Part shown: one piece after another, positions 9,408-18,495 of the stretch
Numbering within the stretch: position 1 is the first letter of the stretch
How the letters are laid out: each line of letters starts with the position of its first letter
Assembly: GCA_017307785.1 (NCBI GenBank)
Contig: JAFKGI010000016.1
Span: 1 to 64,000, forward strand
From: Vulcanimicrobiota bacterium
GTDB lineage: Bacteria; Vulcanimicrobiota; Xenobia; Xenobiales; JADMJV01
Direction of reading: 5' to 3'
Length of the DNA stretch: 64,000 nucleotides
Made by a program: the position numbers and the translations under genes
The notes under the pieces: model-generated
What the model saw: only the letters and a program-made list of their open reading frames with translations
The model's database searches: none
What the model was told of the DNA's origin: nothing

Positions 9408-9731
9408 GTGCAAATCACCCGACTCGGCCAGCGCTCCGCTCCCCTCCCCCAGCGTCCTACCCAAACTCCCAACTCTTTGCCTCGAGATGTGGTGCTGATC
9501 GGAGAACTGCGCCAGAGCGAGCGCATGATCACCCGCAACACGCTGTTGGCCCTGACCGGCTCCGCCCTGGTCTGCACCACCGCGCTGCTGGCCAGTGGTC
9601 AACAGTCCGGTCTGATGGCCGGCCTGATCGGCGTACCCTTGGGCCTGGTGCTGGGAATGGGAGTATCTCGCTGGCTGAATTCCGACGTGCGGGAGCATCA
9701 GCGGCAAATCGAGGAACAACTCCGCCGCTAG
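9408..9731 (+). CDS. Small membrane protein of unknown function
   Basis: The C-terminal part, from the ATG at 9525, has two hydrophobic helices (LLALTGSALVCTTALLASG and the GLMAGLIGVPLGLVLGMG stretch) and a charged tail. The GTG at 9408 would give 107 residues and stands just after a TATACA box, so the message could be leaderless; the ATG at 9525 would give 68 residues. The gene ends 15 bases before the Crp-type gene and probably shares its transcript. No family is recognised. Confidence 0.5.
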   Translation: MQITRLGQRSAPLPQRPTQTPNSLPRDVVLIGELRQSERMITRNTLLALTGSALVCTTALLASGQQSGLMAGLIGVPLGLVLGMGVSRWLNSDVREHQRQIEEQLRR

Positions 9732-9746
9732 GGAAGTCCATCGCCC

Positions 9747-10334
9747 ATGACAGGGACGATCCGCAAGTTCAACTCCGGCGACATTCTTTGGGAAGCCGGC
9801 GAAGCCAGTCACTTTGTGGTCTGGGTCGAAGAAGGCATCCTGGAAGTGGTGCAACACTCCCTGCAAGGCGAAGACGCCGTGCTGAACCGATTGGGAGTGG
9901 GAGAATTGGCGGGCGAAATGTCCTGCATCGACGGCAATCCTCACTCGGCCACCCTGCGCGCCGCCGGCCCGGTGGCCGTCCGCGTCATGGACCGCCAGGC
10001 GTTTTTAGACTGGCTGCGCGAGCATCCCGACCGCCTGGAAAAACTCTTTCATCGCCAGTCCCAGCGCATCCGCAATCTGAGCGCGCGCCTGGCCGAGGTG
10101 AGCTTCGACCCGGTCCAGCTTCGCCTGGCCCGCTTCCTGCTTTCCCAGGCAAGTCTTGACCTCACCATCACCCAACAGCAACTGGCCGAATATCTGGCCG
10201 CTACCCGCGAGAGCGTCTCCAAAGCCCTCAGCTCCATGGGGCGAAGCGGCTGGGTCAAAACCGGCCGCGGCAAACTGTCCATCCTGGACCGCCAGGCCCT
10301 GCAAGATCTCGTCACCGACCTCGGCAGCCAATAA
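9747..10334 (+). CDS. Crp/Fnr family transcriptional regulator
   Basis: 195 residues. Residues 1-115 form a cyclic-nucleotide-binding-like beta barrel with GELAGEMSCIDGNPHSATLRA in the place of the phosphate-binding cassette, where the Arg is in a non-canonical context. A C-terminal winged helix (ITQQQLAEYLAATRESVSKAL) matches the Crp DNA-binding helix. No cysteine cluster of the Fnr type is visible, so oxygen sensing by an Fe-S cluster is unlikely. Its targets are unknown; it is followed by a shared terminator with ftsZ. Confidence 0.88.
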   Translation: MTGTIRKFNSGDILWEAGEASHFVVWVEEGILEVVQHSLQGEDAVLNRLGVGELAGEMSCIDGNPHSATLRAAGPVAVRVMDRQAFLDWLREHPDRLEKLFHRQSQRIRNLSARLAEVSFDPVQLRLARFLLSQASLDLTITQQQLAEYLAATRESVSKALSSMGRSGWVKTGRGKLSILDRQALQDLVTDLGSQ

Positions 10335-10338
10335 AAAA

Positions 10339-10371
10339 GAGGGCCCCTACCTCAAAGGAGGTGGAGCCCTC
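10339..10371 (-). terminator. Terminator between crp-type gene and ftsZ
   Basis: GAGGGC and GCCCTC enclose a second stem ACCTC/GAGGT. On the minus strand the hairpin is followed by TTTTTT, so it terminates ftsZ. The A run before it on the plus strand also lets it act as a weaker end for the convergent Crp-type gene. Confidence 0.8.
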
Positions 10372-10391
10372 AGACGCCGAGAGGCGATTTT

Positions 10392-11828
<1,437 letters not shown>

Positions 11829-11917
11829 AGGACGCGTCCCCTACTTTCTTGCAAAATTTTCTTTTTGGTGAAGAGTGCACCGCTCCGGCGCATCGAACGA
11901 GATATGACCTCTCTTAC

Positions 11918-11937
11918 ACTGTTTCCTCCCAAACAGT
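11918..11937 (-). promoter_or_regulatory. Palindromic operator candidate upstream of ftsZ
   Basis: ACTGTTT and AAACAGT form a perfect 7-bp inverted repeat with a six-base centre, 90 bases before the ftsZ ATG. The form suits a dimeric regulator. It resembles but does not match an Escherichia coli LexA box (CTGT and ACAG are ten bases apart instead of eight). The binding protein is unknown. Confidence 0.4.
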
Positions 11938-12011
11938 CTATCGAAAACTTGGTGAAAATTCATCAAGCTCCCAGGAATTTCCGCATTTTCGAGGCCATCC
12001 CCTGCCTGATT

Positions 12012-12836
12012 TCAACGCGAAGCGCCCAGCGTACCTGCCACAATCAAGAGCATACCGAATATCTGCCAGGCCCCCAGCGGCTCGTGCAACAGGCAGTAGG
12101 CCAGGCCCGCCGTCAGAGCCACCGTGGCCAGACCCAGACTGGCGGCGGTCGCGGCCGTATTGTAGCGGTATCCCAGAGTCATAAACCACTGACCGGCCGC
12201 TCCCGAAACTCCCATGCCGAGAATCAAGCCGACTTGTTCGGCGTCGGGCTGCTGATAGGCTTGCAACATGAAAGGGAAGGCGCACAATCCGGCCAGTCCC
12301 AGAAAAGCCATGGCAGTAATCTCCGGCGGTAGATCGCGCAATTTACGCAGCAAGGCGTAAGCGCTTCCGGCCAGAGCGGCGGAAGCCAGTCCGGCCAGAT
12401 ACCCCCAGGGCTCGCCGCCAACGTGGCTGCCGGCCACCATGGCCACTCCCAAAAAAGAGAGCGGAAAAGCCCAGAGCAAATTGGCTCCCAGACGTTCGCC
12501 CAAAGTCAGCCAGGCGGCCAGGGCGGTCCAAAGCGGACTGGTATTGGTGGTGACGGCCACGTCGGCCAGGGGAATCAGGCGGACCGCTACTAGATAGAAG
12601 TAGAGAGAAAAGGTCCCGCACAGACCTCGCGAGAGCAGGGCGCCCCGATGAGCCCAGGCCAGACCCAGGCTGGAGCGGGACCGCAGGACCAACGGTAGAT
12701 AGAGAGCGACTGGCAGGATGCAGCGGAAGAACATAATTTCGGCCGTGGGCAAAGCCTGCAGTTTGCGCACGCAAATGGCCATCATGGAAAAGAACAGACA
12801 GGCTACGTAAGAAGCCAGCCAGGGTCGGCGAGACAT
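12012..12836 (-). CDS. EamA/DMT-family membrane transporter
   Basis: 274 residues from the ATG at 12836, chosen because it puts the first membrane helix (SYVACLFFSMMAICV) near the N-terminus. A longer reading to 12935 would add 33 polar residues. About ten hydrophobic helices form two repeated EamA halves, as in drug/metabolite exporters of the RhaT/YdcZ superfamily. Substrates in the family range from amino acids to nucleosides and cannot be predicted. Minus strand, downstream of ftsZ's promoter region and divergent from the gene at 13077. Confidence 0.88.
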   Translation of the reverse strand: MSRRPWLASYVACLFFSMMAICVRKLQALPTAEIMFFRCILPVALYLPLVLRSRSSLGLAWAHRGALLSRGLCGTFSLYFYLVAVRLIPLADVAVTTNTSPLWTALAAWLTLGERLGANLLWAFPLSFLGVAMVAGSHVGGEPWGYLAGLASAALAGSAYALLRKLRDLPPEITAMAFLGLAGLCAFPFMLQAYQQPDAEQVGLILGMGVSGAAGQWFMTLGYRYNTAATAASLGLATVALTAGLAYCLLHEPLGAWQIFGMLLIVAGTLGASR

Positions 12837-12901
12837 CCAAAACCGCTTGGCTCCTGGGTTGGAGAACCCTCCAGGAAACTTTTCCAACCCCCCTTTACTT
12901 T

Positions 12902-12947
12902 GCCGGACAAGGTGGGAAAGAAGAGGTAAGCCCACTGCCTGTCCGGC
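12902..12947. other. Long two-tier inverted repeat in divergent intergenic region
   Basis: GCCGGACA and TGTCCGGC pair over 8 bp, and inside them GTGGG and CCCAC pair over 5 bp, around an A/G-rich loop. It lies between two divergent genes, where no terminator is needed, and is followed on the plus strand by a T-rich stretch. It could be an operator, a leader structure or a small RNA end. Confidence 0.45.
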
Positions 12948-13015
12948 CGTTTACACTTTTCTAAAATCTGTTAACCCTCTGTTCACAAAGTTCACGTTCT
13001 GTCAGTTTTTACCCA

Positions 13016-13044
13016 TTCCAAGACCCCTGTCCCCGGGTTACTAT
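13016..13044 (+). promoter_or_regulatory. Possible promoter of the Gly-rich protein gene
   Basis: TTCCAA at 13016 and TACTAT at 13039 are 17 bases apart and would start transcription near 13051, shortly before the ribosome site. Both boxes are weak matches to sigma-70 hexamers. The assignment rests mainly on position. Confidence 0.25.
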
Positions 13045-13063
13045 GAGTTCAAGAAGAAAACTT

Positions 13064-13068
13064 GGAGG
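13064..13068 (+). promoter_or_regulatory. Ribosome binding site fixing the start at 13077
   Basis: GGAGG lies eight bases before the ATG at 13077. A TTG at 13062 in the same frame would overlap this site, so the ATG is the better start. Confidence 0.7.
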
Positions 13069-13076
13069 ACAAGCAA

Positions 13077-13622
13077 ATGGCGATGGGAATCAACACTTTC
13101 GGACAGAACCCTATGATGCAGGGTGGTGGCGGAACCTTCCCCGGCGGCGTGCCCGGTATGCAGGGCGGCGGCGGAACTTTCCCCGGTGGCACTCCCGGAA
13201 CCGGCGGCGGCGGTATGGGCGAGATGACCCCCGAGCAGATGATGCAGCTGCTCCAGCAGCTGATGCAGCAGCAGAACCCGCAGGATGCAGCTCAGACCAG
13301 CCCCGAAGCTCAGCAGCAGGCCCAGGAAGCCGGCGGAGCTGAAGGCGGCGGCGGTGGTGGTGGCGGTTTCGACCCCAGCCAGATTATGGATATGGTCAAA
13401 GGCCTGGCCGACAACCTGGGCAAGGGCGGCGGAGCCGGCGACGCCGGTGGCGCCAACAACTCGGGTGGAGCGCAGCCCACCAGTGCGGCCAGCCCGGCCG
13501 GCGGCTCGAAAAGTTCCTCCAAGAAGAGCACCGCTAAGAAAAGCACCGCCAAATCTACCGCCAAGAAAGCGGGCAGCAGCTCCAAAGTCAAAAGCACTCC
13601 CAAAGTAAAAGTGGGCAAGTAA
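13077..13622 (+). CDS. Gly/Gln-rich protein with histone-H1-like Lys/Ser/Ala tail
   Basis: 181 residues of low complexity with no recognised domain. The N-terminal part has two copies of a QGGGGTFPGG-type motif, then a Met/Gln helix (MMQLLQQLMQQQ), poly-Gly, and a last 40 residues of KKST/AKS repeats like histone H1 and bacterial HU-tail or Hc1 proteins. The tail could bind DNA, RNA or the cell surface. A strong ribosome site and a strong terminator suggest high expression as a single-gene unit. The function is unknown. Confidence 0.75.
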   Translation: MAMGINTFGQNPMMQGGGGTFPGGVPGMQGGGGTFPGGTPGTGGGGMGEMTPEQMMQLLQQLMQQQNPQDAAQTSPEAQQQAQEAGGAEGGGGGGGGFDPSQIMDMVKGLADNLGKGGGAGDAGGANNSGGAQPTSAASPAGGSKSSSKKSTAKKSTAKSTAKKAGSSSKVKSTPKVKVGK

Positions 13623-13626
13623 AATA

Positions 13627-13648
13627 AGGGCCGCAAGGCCCTTTTTTT
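13627..13648 (+). terminator. Terminator of the Gly-rich protein gene
   Basis: AGGGCC, loop GCAA, GGCCCT, then a run of T. A compact GNRA-loop hairpin directly after the stop codon. Confidence 0.92.
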
Positions 13649-13701
13649 GATCCCGCGGGAGTCGCCAGGGCGAGGCGTGACGGGCGGAGAACCTGCGACG
13701 C

Positions 13702-15102
13702 GTGTCCGACCAAAACGATAGCCCCGGAGTCCAGCTTCAGTGGAGTGCAGCCGGCCTCTCTTTGAAGTTCGTGCCCCAGGAGCACGCGGTGGTCGAGTCC
13801 CCTCGTCTCGAGGCCTATCGCCAAGCGGTTGACCTGGGCGCCGAGGGCGAGTGGGAATCCGGCCTGAGTCTTTACGAGGAGATCCTCGAAACCGTCGACC
13901 CCAAGGAAGTGCTGCTGGCCCAGATGGCCGCTCGCGGGCGCGCCCAGGCTCTGCAAAATCTAGAACGTTACGAAGAATCCTGGGAGGGACTGACCGACCT
14001 GCTGCAGCCGGGAGGTGAGTGGTTCACCACCCTGGAGATCGTGGTCGACTGGCTGCAAACCGCCATGGTCACGGCCGCTCACTGCAATCAGGGTCCGGAA
14101 GCGGCCCAACTCTTGCATTTCTGGCACCAGATGGCTACCAGCTACCCCGACTGGAACTTGTGGCCGCGCTTTGAGGAGCTCACCGCCGAGACCTACCAGG
14201 CCATGGCCGAGCACGACGTAGACGAAGCGGTGGACTGGCTGGACGAAATCCGACTGGAATGGGAGCAGCGCGGCCTGCTGCCGTTCATACGCCTGCTCCT
14301 GATCGAGGGCCTGAGTGAACTGCTGGAGTTCGAGGACGCCGTCGAAGAAGCCGAGGGTGCTTTTGTCTGGGCCCGGCGCCAGAACGACGAAGCTGCTATG
14401 GCCGAGTGGAAGGAACGCATCGAGAATCTCCGAGCCGACGCGGTCGACCCCTACAATCTGGCGCGCCGCGGGGACCGGCGCGGCCTGGTCCGCCTGGGCA
14501 AGGTCAATCAACTGGGTCGCAGCGGCCGCAACGCGTTGATGGGAGCGGTCGTGTCCAACGACCTGGAACTGGCGGAATGGTTGCTGGAGCGCAACGCCCA
14601 TCCCAACTTGATCGCCAGCGACGGCTGGAGCCCGCTGCTGCTGGCGGCCGACCACGATCACGCCGAGATGGTAAGCCTGCTGGCACGCTGGAAGGCGGAC
14701 CTGGAAGCCACCAACGATCTGGACCAGACCAGCCTGCACGTGGCGGCCTGGCAAAACCACCTGGAAACCGCTCGTGTGCTGCTCGAGCTCGGCATCGACG
14801 TCAACTACTGTGATTCCGACGGCAATACCGCCCTTCATCTGGCGGCTGGCGAGGCCGTGCCGGAAATGATCGAATTGCTGGTCACGGTCTTACCGGTGGA
14901 CGCTCGCAACGAATTTACGGAAGCTACACCTTTGATGGTTGCCGCGGAATCCGACATCGCCGACAATCTGGAATTGCTCATCCGCCTGGGAGCCGATTCC
15001 CAGGCGCGCGACCTGGAGGGAAGAAGAGCCCTGGAATACGCCAAACTGCACGAAGCCAAAGCGGCCGGCAAGTTCTTGCGCAAACTGGCCAAGGATAGCT
15101 AG
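13702..15102 (+). CDS. Ankyrin-repeat protein with helical N-terminus
   Basis: 466 residues from a GTG with GGAGA upstream. Residues 1-250 are helical and acidic, with TPR-like pairs. Residues 250-460 contain about six ankyrin repeats, recognisable by NALMGAVVSNDLELAEWLLE, TSLHVAAWQNHLETARVLLE and TALHLAAGEAVPEMIELL. Ankyrin stacks bind other proteins. No signal peptide or membrane helix is visible. The following Ser/Thr kinase gene lies 24 bases on, so the ankyrin protein may be its partner or substrate. Confidence 0.88.
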   Translation: MSDQNDSPGVQLQWSAAGLSLKFVPQEHAVVESPRLEAYRQAVDLGAEGEWESGLSLYEEILETVDPKEVLLAQMAARGRAQALQNLERYEESWEGLTDLLQPGGEWFTTLEIVVDWLQTAMVTAAHCNQGPEAAQLLHFWHQMATSYPDWNLWPRFEELTAETYQAMAEHDVDEAVDWLDEIRLEWEQRGLLPFIRLLLIEGLSELLEFEDAVEEAEGAFVWARRQNDEAAMAEWKERIENLRADAVDPYNLARRGDRRGLVRLGKVNQLGRSGRNALMGAVVSNDLELAEWLLERNAHPNLIASDGWSPLLLAADHDHAEMVSLLARWKADLEATNDLDQTSLHVAAWQNHLETARVLLELGIDVNYCDSDGNTALHLAAGEAVPEMIELLVTVLPVDARNEFTEATPLMVAAESDIADNLELLIRLGADSQARDLEGRRALEYAKLHEAKAAGKFLRKLAKDS

Positions 15103-15126
15103 CATTCCTTTTTCTCGACCAGGGGA

Positions 15127-16743
15127 ATGCCCCCAAACGTGCAAATCAGGCCCATGATTGATGCGGGGCTCATACTGAACAACCGCTTCAAGGTGCTCAA
15201 GCATCTTGGTGCTGGCGGTATGGGTGAGGTCTATCTGGGCGAAGACCTGGAATTCCATCAGAATGTGGCCATCAAGCGCATGCTGATCGAGCAAGAGCAG
15301 ATGGACAAGGAACTCTTCGACCGCAGGTTCCGCGAAGAAGTCAATATTCTGCGCCGCCTGCAATGCTCGGGAATCCCCCGTTTTGTGGAAGCATTCTCGG
15401 AAGATGGCCATTCCTTTCTGGTTATGGAGTTCATCCAGGGATATAGCATGGACCGGCTGCTGCGAGTCAGCCGCCTGGAAAACGAAGGGTTGAGCCCGGA
15501 GCAGGTGGCCACCGTGGCCCTGGAGGTCAGCCGCGTGCTGGAATACCTCCACTCCCAGACTCCCCCGCTGGTTCACCGAGACATCAAACCGTCCAACCTG
15601 ATCATTCGCGAGAGCGACCAGAAGATATTTCTGGTCGATTTTGGTCTAGCCCGCGAGGTGCACAGCAAAAGCTCGGCCAAGACCCAGGTCGGCACCTGGA
15701 ATTACGCTCCCATCGAGCAGATCCGAGGCTGGGTCGAACCACGCTCGGACTTTTATTCCCTGGGAGTCACCATGCTGGAACTGCTGAGCGGAGAAGTTCC
15801 GGCCGCCCTGGCCGTGCCTTCCGCCCGCAAACTCATGCCTTTTCTGAACGAGGAACTGGCCCAGGTCATCGACCGCTGCACCCGGGCCGAGGTCACCCAG
15901 CGCTACCCGGAGGCGATTCTGCTGCGCCACGACCTGGAATCGGCCCTGAAAGCCATGAACAATCCCAATGCCTCGCCTCAATACAGCTTCGTGGACCGCG
16001 ATGACACCATCGCCGAACTGGTTCGTCAGTGGGGCCAGGGCAGGGGCCCCGCCCAGGCCTCGCTCGCGCGCGGTTCGGGTCCCGTCCCCTGGGGAGGCCG
16101 ACCCGAAGTACGGGCGGCCGTTGAGCGGGCCCGCCGAAGACTACTGTACCTCAGCCCGCTCATGCGACGCATCCGCCAGTTCCTGACGTTGGTGGCCCTG
16201 CTGGCGGTCGTCGTCTTGGCCTGGTCCGCCTACCAAAATAAACTGCAGAAGGCCCAGGCAACCGCCTTTTTGCCCGGATCGACCTGGAAGGTGCTCGAGG
16301 GCCGAAACCTCCTGCCTACCGGAATCTCCGGCGATGGCGGCGCTCTTTTCAGCCGGGCCGAAAGCATGCTCGTCCACGAGCTGACTTTTCAGTTCAAGGC
16401 TGGCAAAGGAAAATCCGAGCTACTGGTTTTTTCCGGGCCTTATGGACTGCACCTGGTACCCAACGGGAGAATTCATCAGGCGGAACTGGTACGCTTGAAA
16501 CCTTCGCGCAAGCTCCAGATGCCGGAGTTGCAGGTGCTTGGCCCCAAGATGAACGCAGCCTCAAACTCGACCCTGACTTTGAGCAGCCGAAAAAACCTGC
16601 TGGTGCTGGCGAAGGATGGCCGGGACGTCGCGCGCTACACCGTCTCGCCACCGGAGGAATGGCGCAGTGACCTTACGGGGGTGTTGCAACACGCCGAAAC
16701 CGCCGGCATTCAGAATGCCATCACCTCTCTGCAGGTGCGGTAA
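15127..16743 (+). CDS. Transmembrane Ser/Thr protein kinase
   Basis: 538 residues, PknB type. The kinase domain (about 15-280) has the glycine loop LGAGGMGEV, the VAIK lysine, HRDIKPSN with catalytic Asp152, DFG and APIEQ in place of APE. A basic linker leads to one membrane helix (FLTLVALLAVVVLAWSA) and an extracytoplasmic domain of about 160 residues without a known fold. All catalytic residues are present, so it is probably active. An internal ATG at 15154 is an alternative start. It sits between the ankyrin protein gene and a lipoprotein gene on the same strand. Confidence 0.94.
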   Translation: MPPNVQIRPMIDAGLILNNRFKVLKHLGAGGMGEVYLGEDLEFHQNVAIKRMLIEQEQMDKELFDRRFREEVNILRRLQCSGIPRFVEAFSEDGHSFLVMEFIQGYSMDRLLRVSRLENEGLSPEQVATVALEVSRVLEYLHSQTPPLVHRDIKPSNLIIRESDQKIFLVDFGLAREVHSKSSAKTQVGTWNYAPIEQIRGWVEPRSDFYSLGVTMLELLSGEVPAALAVPSARKLMPFLNEELAQVIDRCTRAEVTQRYPEAILLRHDLESALKAMNNPNASPQYSFVDRDDTIAELVRQWGQGRGPAQASLARGSGPVPWGGRPEVRAAVERARRRLLYLSPLMRRIRQFLTLVALLAVVVLAWSAYQNKLQKAQATAFLPGSTWKVLEGRNLLPTGISGDGGALFSRAESMLVHELTFQFKAGKGKSELLVFSGPYGLHLVPNGRIHQAELVRLKPSRKLQMPELQVLGPKMNAASNSTLTLSSRKNLLVLAKDGRDVARYTVSPPEEWRSDLTGVLQHAETAGIQNAITSLQVR

Positions 16744-16791
16744 GCGCTCAGAGTTCGTAGGAGGGTACTCGTTCTCCGCGAAGCAGGGCCC

Positions 16792-17289
16792 ATGAGAAAA
16801 CTCGTAGTTCCCGCTCTTGCCACGCTTGCTCTCGCTGGTTGCTCCCAACCTGCTCCCTCGAACACAGCTACGCCCGCCCCAAGCAGCGTTAGCGCCACAG
16901 CGGCTCCCAGTGCGGGCGCCGCGGACCGAGAGGCAGCCGTGGCCCATTTGCGTAAAGCGGCCAGCGCCTTGGAAGCAAAGAATTATGCTGAGGCGGCCAC
17001 CTATTTCAAGTTGCCGGACGGCGCTCCAGCCGACGTGGTCGCCAAAGAGCTTGCGAAACTGGTTGAGAAACGAGAAATTTCCAGTCAGGGAGTCGAGAAA
17101 CTCGCCAAAGAAGGCAAGTGGGGGCCTCTCAAAGAGGTCTTCGGCGACAAAGGCCTTCGCTGGACCGAGCGCGCCAAGGTCCCCCCGGACCAGTGCTACG
17201 GGCTGGGCAAAGAGCCGGCGGAAGTCGGTTTCTACTGGGATGGTAGTAAATTCCTGATCTTCCGCCTGGACGACGTCGGCAAGATATAA
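16792..17289 (+). CDS. Lipoprotein of unknown function
   Basis: 165 residues with a classical signal peptide and lipobox (LALAGC, Cys17), followed by a Thr/Ser/Ala/Pro linker of about 30 residues. The remaining 120 residues are helical then beta-rich, and no family is recognised. It should be lipid-anchored outside the inner membrane. It begins 48 bases after the kinase gene and may share its transcript. Confidence 0.8.
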   Translation: MRKLVVPALATLALAGCSQPAPSNTATPAPSSVSATAAPSAGAADREAAVAHLRKAASALEAKNYAEAATYFKLPDGAPADVVAKELAKLVEKREISSQGVEKLAKEGKWGPLKEVFGDKGLRWTERAKVPPDQCYGLGKEPAEVGFYWDGSKFLIFRLDDVGKI

Positions 17290-17414
17290 AAAAGGAGTCC
17301 TCTTTTGGGGCCGGTAGAATAGACCAAGAGCTTTGAGAACGGACTTACCAAGGTCGTTTCCGCACAGCGTGTTACCCTGAACGCAGAAAGATTGAAATTG
17401 CGAGGGTAAAGACT

Positions 17415-17855
17415 GTGTCGAGAGTGCAGCGGAGAAATGGTTTTACGCTGATCGAGTTGATGATCGTGATCACTATTATTGCGATCTTAGCGGGAATCCT
17501 CGTTCCCAACTTCCTCAAAGCCCGCTCTCAGGGACATCTAGTGGCCTGCAAGTCCAACTGCAAGAACATCGCGACCTCCCTGGAACTCTATGCCGCCGAC
17601 AACCTGGGTCACTACCCGCCGTCCGGCGCCTTCGGCTCACAGCTGATCTCGGGCAGCTACCTGAAGACGATTCCGAACTGCCCGAGCGCGGGTCGCGACA
17701 CTTACTCGGTCGCATATACCTCCACTATGGCGCCCGACGGATTTAGCTTTTATTGCAACGGCAACAACCATCCCAAAGCCTACACCGGCTTCTCCACCGC
17801 CAGCGCCGGCTTCCCTCAGTACAACGGCGAAAGCGGCCTGCTCGACCATCCGTAG
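17415..17855 (+). CDS. Type IV pilin-like/pseudopilin protein
   Basis: 146 residues from a GTG with GAGGG upstream. The prepilin site NG|FTLIELMIVITIIAILAG has Glu at +5, followed by the standard hydrophobic helix. The mature part has four cysteines, including the ACKSNCKNI segment and a C-terminal FYCNGNN stretch, so disulfides are likely. The globular part is short, as in G-type pseudopilins. It would be processed by a PilD-type peptidase, which is not encoded here. It precedes maf on the same strand. Confidence 0.92.
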   Translation: MSRVQRRNGFTLIELMIVITIIAILAGILVPNFLKARSQGHLVACKSNCKNIATSLELYAADNLGHYPPSGAFGSQLISGSYLKTIPNCPSAGRDTYSVAYTSTMAPDGFSFYCNGNNHPKAYTGFSTASAGFPQYNGESGLLDHP

Positions 17856-17889
17856 AGGAAGACCCTGAGCCAGGGCCAAACAGGCTGGC

Positions 17890-18495
17890 ATGCAGCTCGT
17901 TCTGGCCAGTACCTCCCCTCGCCGTCAACAAATGTTGGAGGCCCTGGGTCTTCAGTTCACCGTAGTCGCCCCACATCCTGACGCCGAAAAGCCTTTGCCC
18001 CGCCACCTCCCACTGGCTCGGCTTCAACAGTTGATGCCGGAAGTGTCGGAGGGCAAGGCCCGCGACGTGGCCGAACGCTGCCAACAAAACTCGCTGGTGG
18101 TGGCGGCCGACACGGTCGTCTACTGCCAGGGCCAGGTGTTGGGAAAACCGGGCGGAGCGCTGGTGGCCCGCCGCTACCTGGAGAAGCTGAGCGGCCGTGC
18201 CCATCGGGTCCTTTCCGCCGTGACCGTGCAGGACACCCAGACGGGACTGATTCAAAGCGCGGTGGAAGTGACGGAAGTGCGCTTTCGTAAATTGACCCAG
18301 CGCGAGATCGACCGCTATGTGGCCAGCGGCGAACCCCTCGATAAAGCTGGCTCCTATGGCATTCAAGGCTGGGGTGGACTGCTGGTGGAAAGCATCAAAG
18401 GCCGTCAGGACAACGTGGTCGGCTTCCCGCTCGGCACCCTCGAAGAAGTCCTGAAAATCTTCGGTCGCAGCCTCTACGACTTCGCTCGTGTTTAA
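17890..18495 (+). CDS. maf: Maf family nucleotide pyrophosphatase
   Basis: 201 residues. The N-terminal LASTSPRRQQML motif and the central VVAADTVVYCQGQVLGKP motif are diagnostic for Maf. The C-terminal DKAGSYGIQGWGGLLVESIKG motif completes the active site. Maf proteins hydrolyse dTTP/UTP or modified nucleotides and are linked to septum control. The gene overlaps mreB by eight bases and heads the maf-mreBCD-mrdA set, an order known from several phyla. Confidence 0.96.
   Translation: MQLVLASTSPRRQQMLEALGLQFTVVAPHPDAEKPLPRHLPLARLQQLMPEVSEGKARDVAERCQQNSLVVAADTVVYCQGQVLGKPGGALVARRYLEKLSGRAHRVLSAVTVQDTQTGLIQSAVEVTEVRFRKLTQREIDRYVASGEPLDKAGSYGIQGWGGLLVESIKGRQDNVVGFPLGTLEEVLKIFGRSLYDFARV

Noticed and set aside
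12837..12935. A 33-residue N-terminal extension of the DMT transporter
   Set aside because: The added residues are polar and atypical for EamA proteins, and the ATG at 12836 puts the first helix at the expected place.
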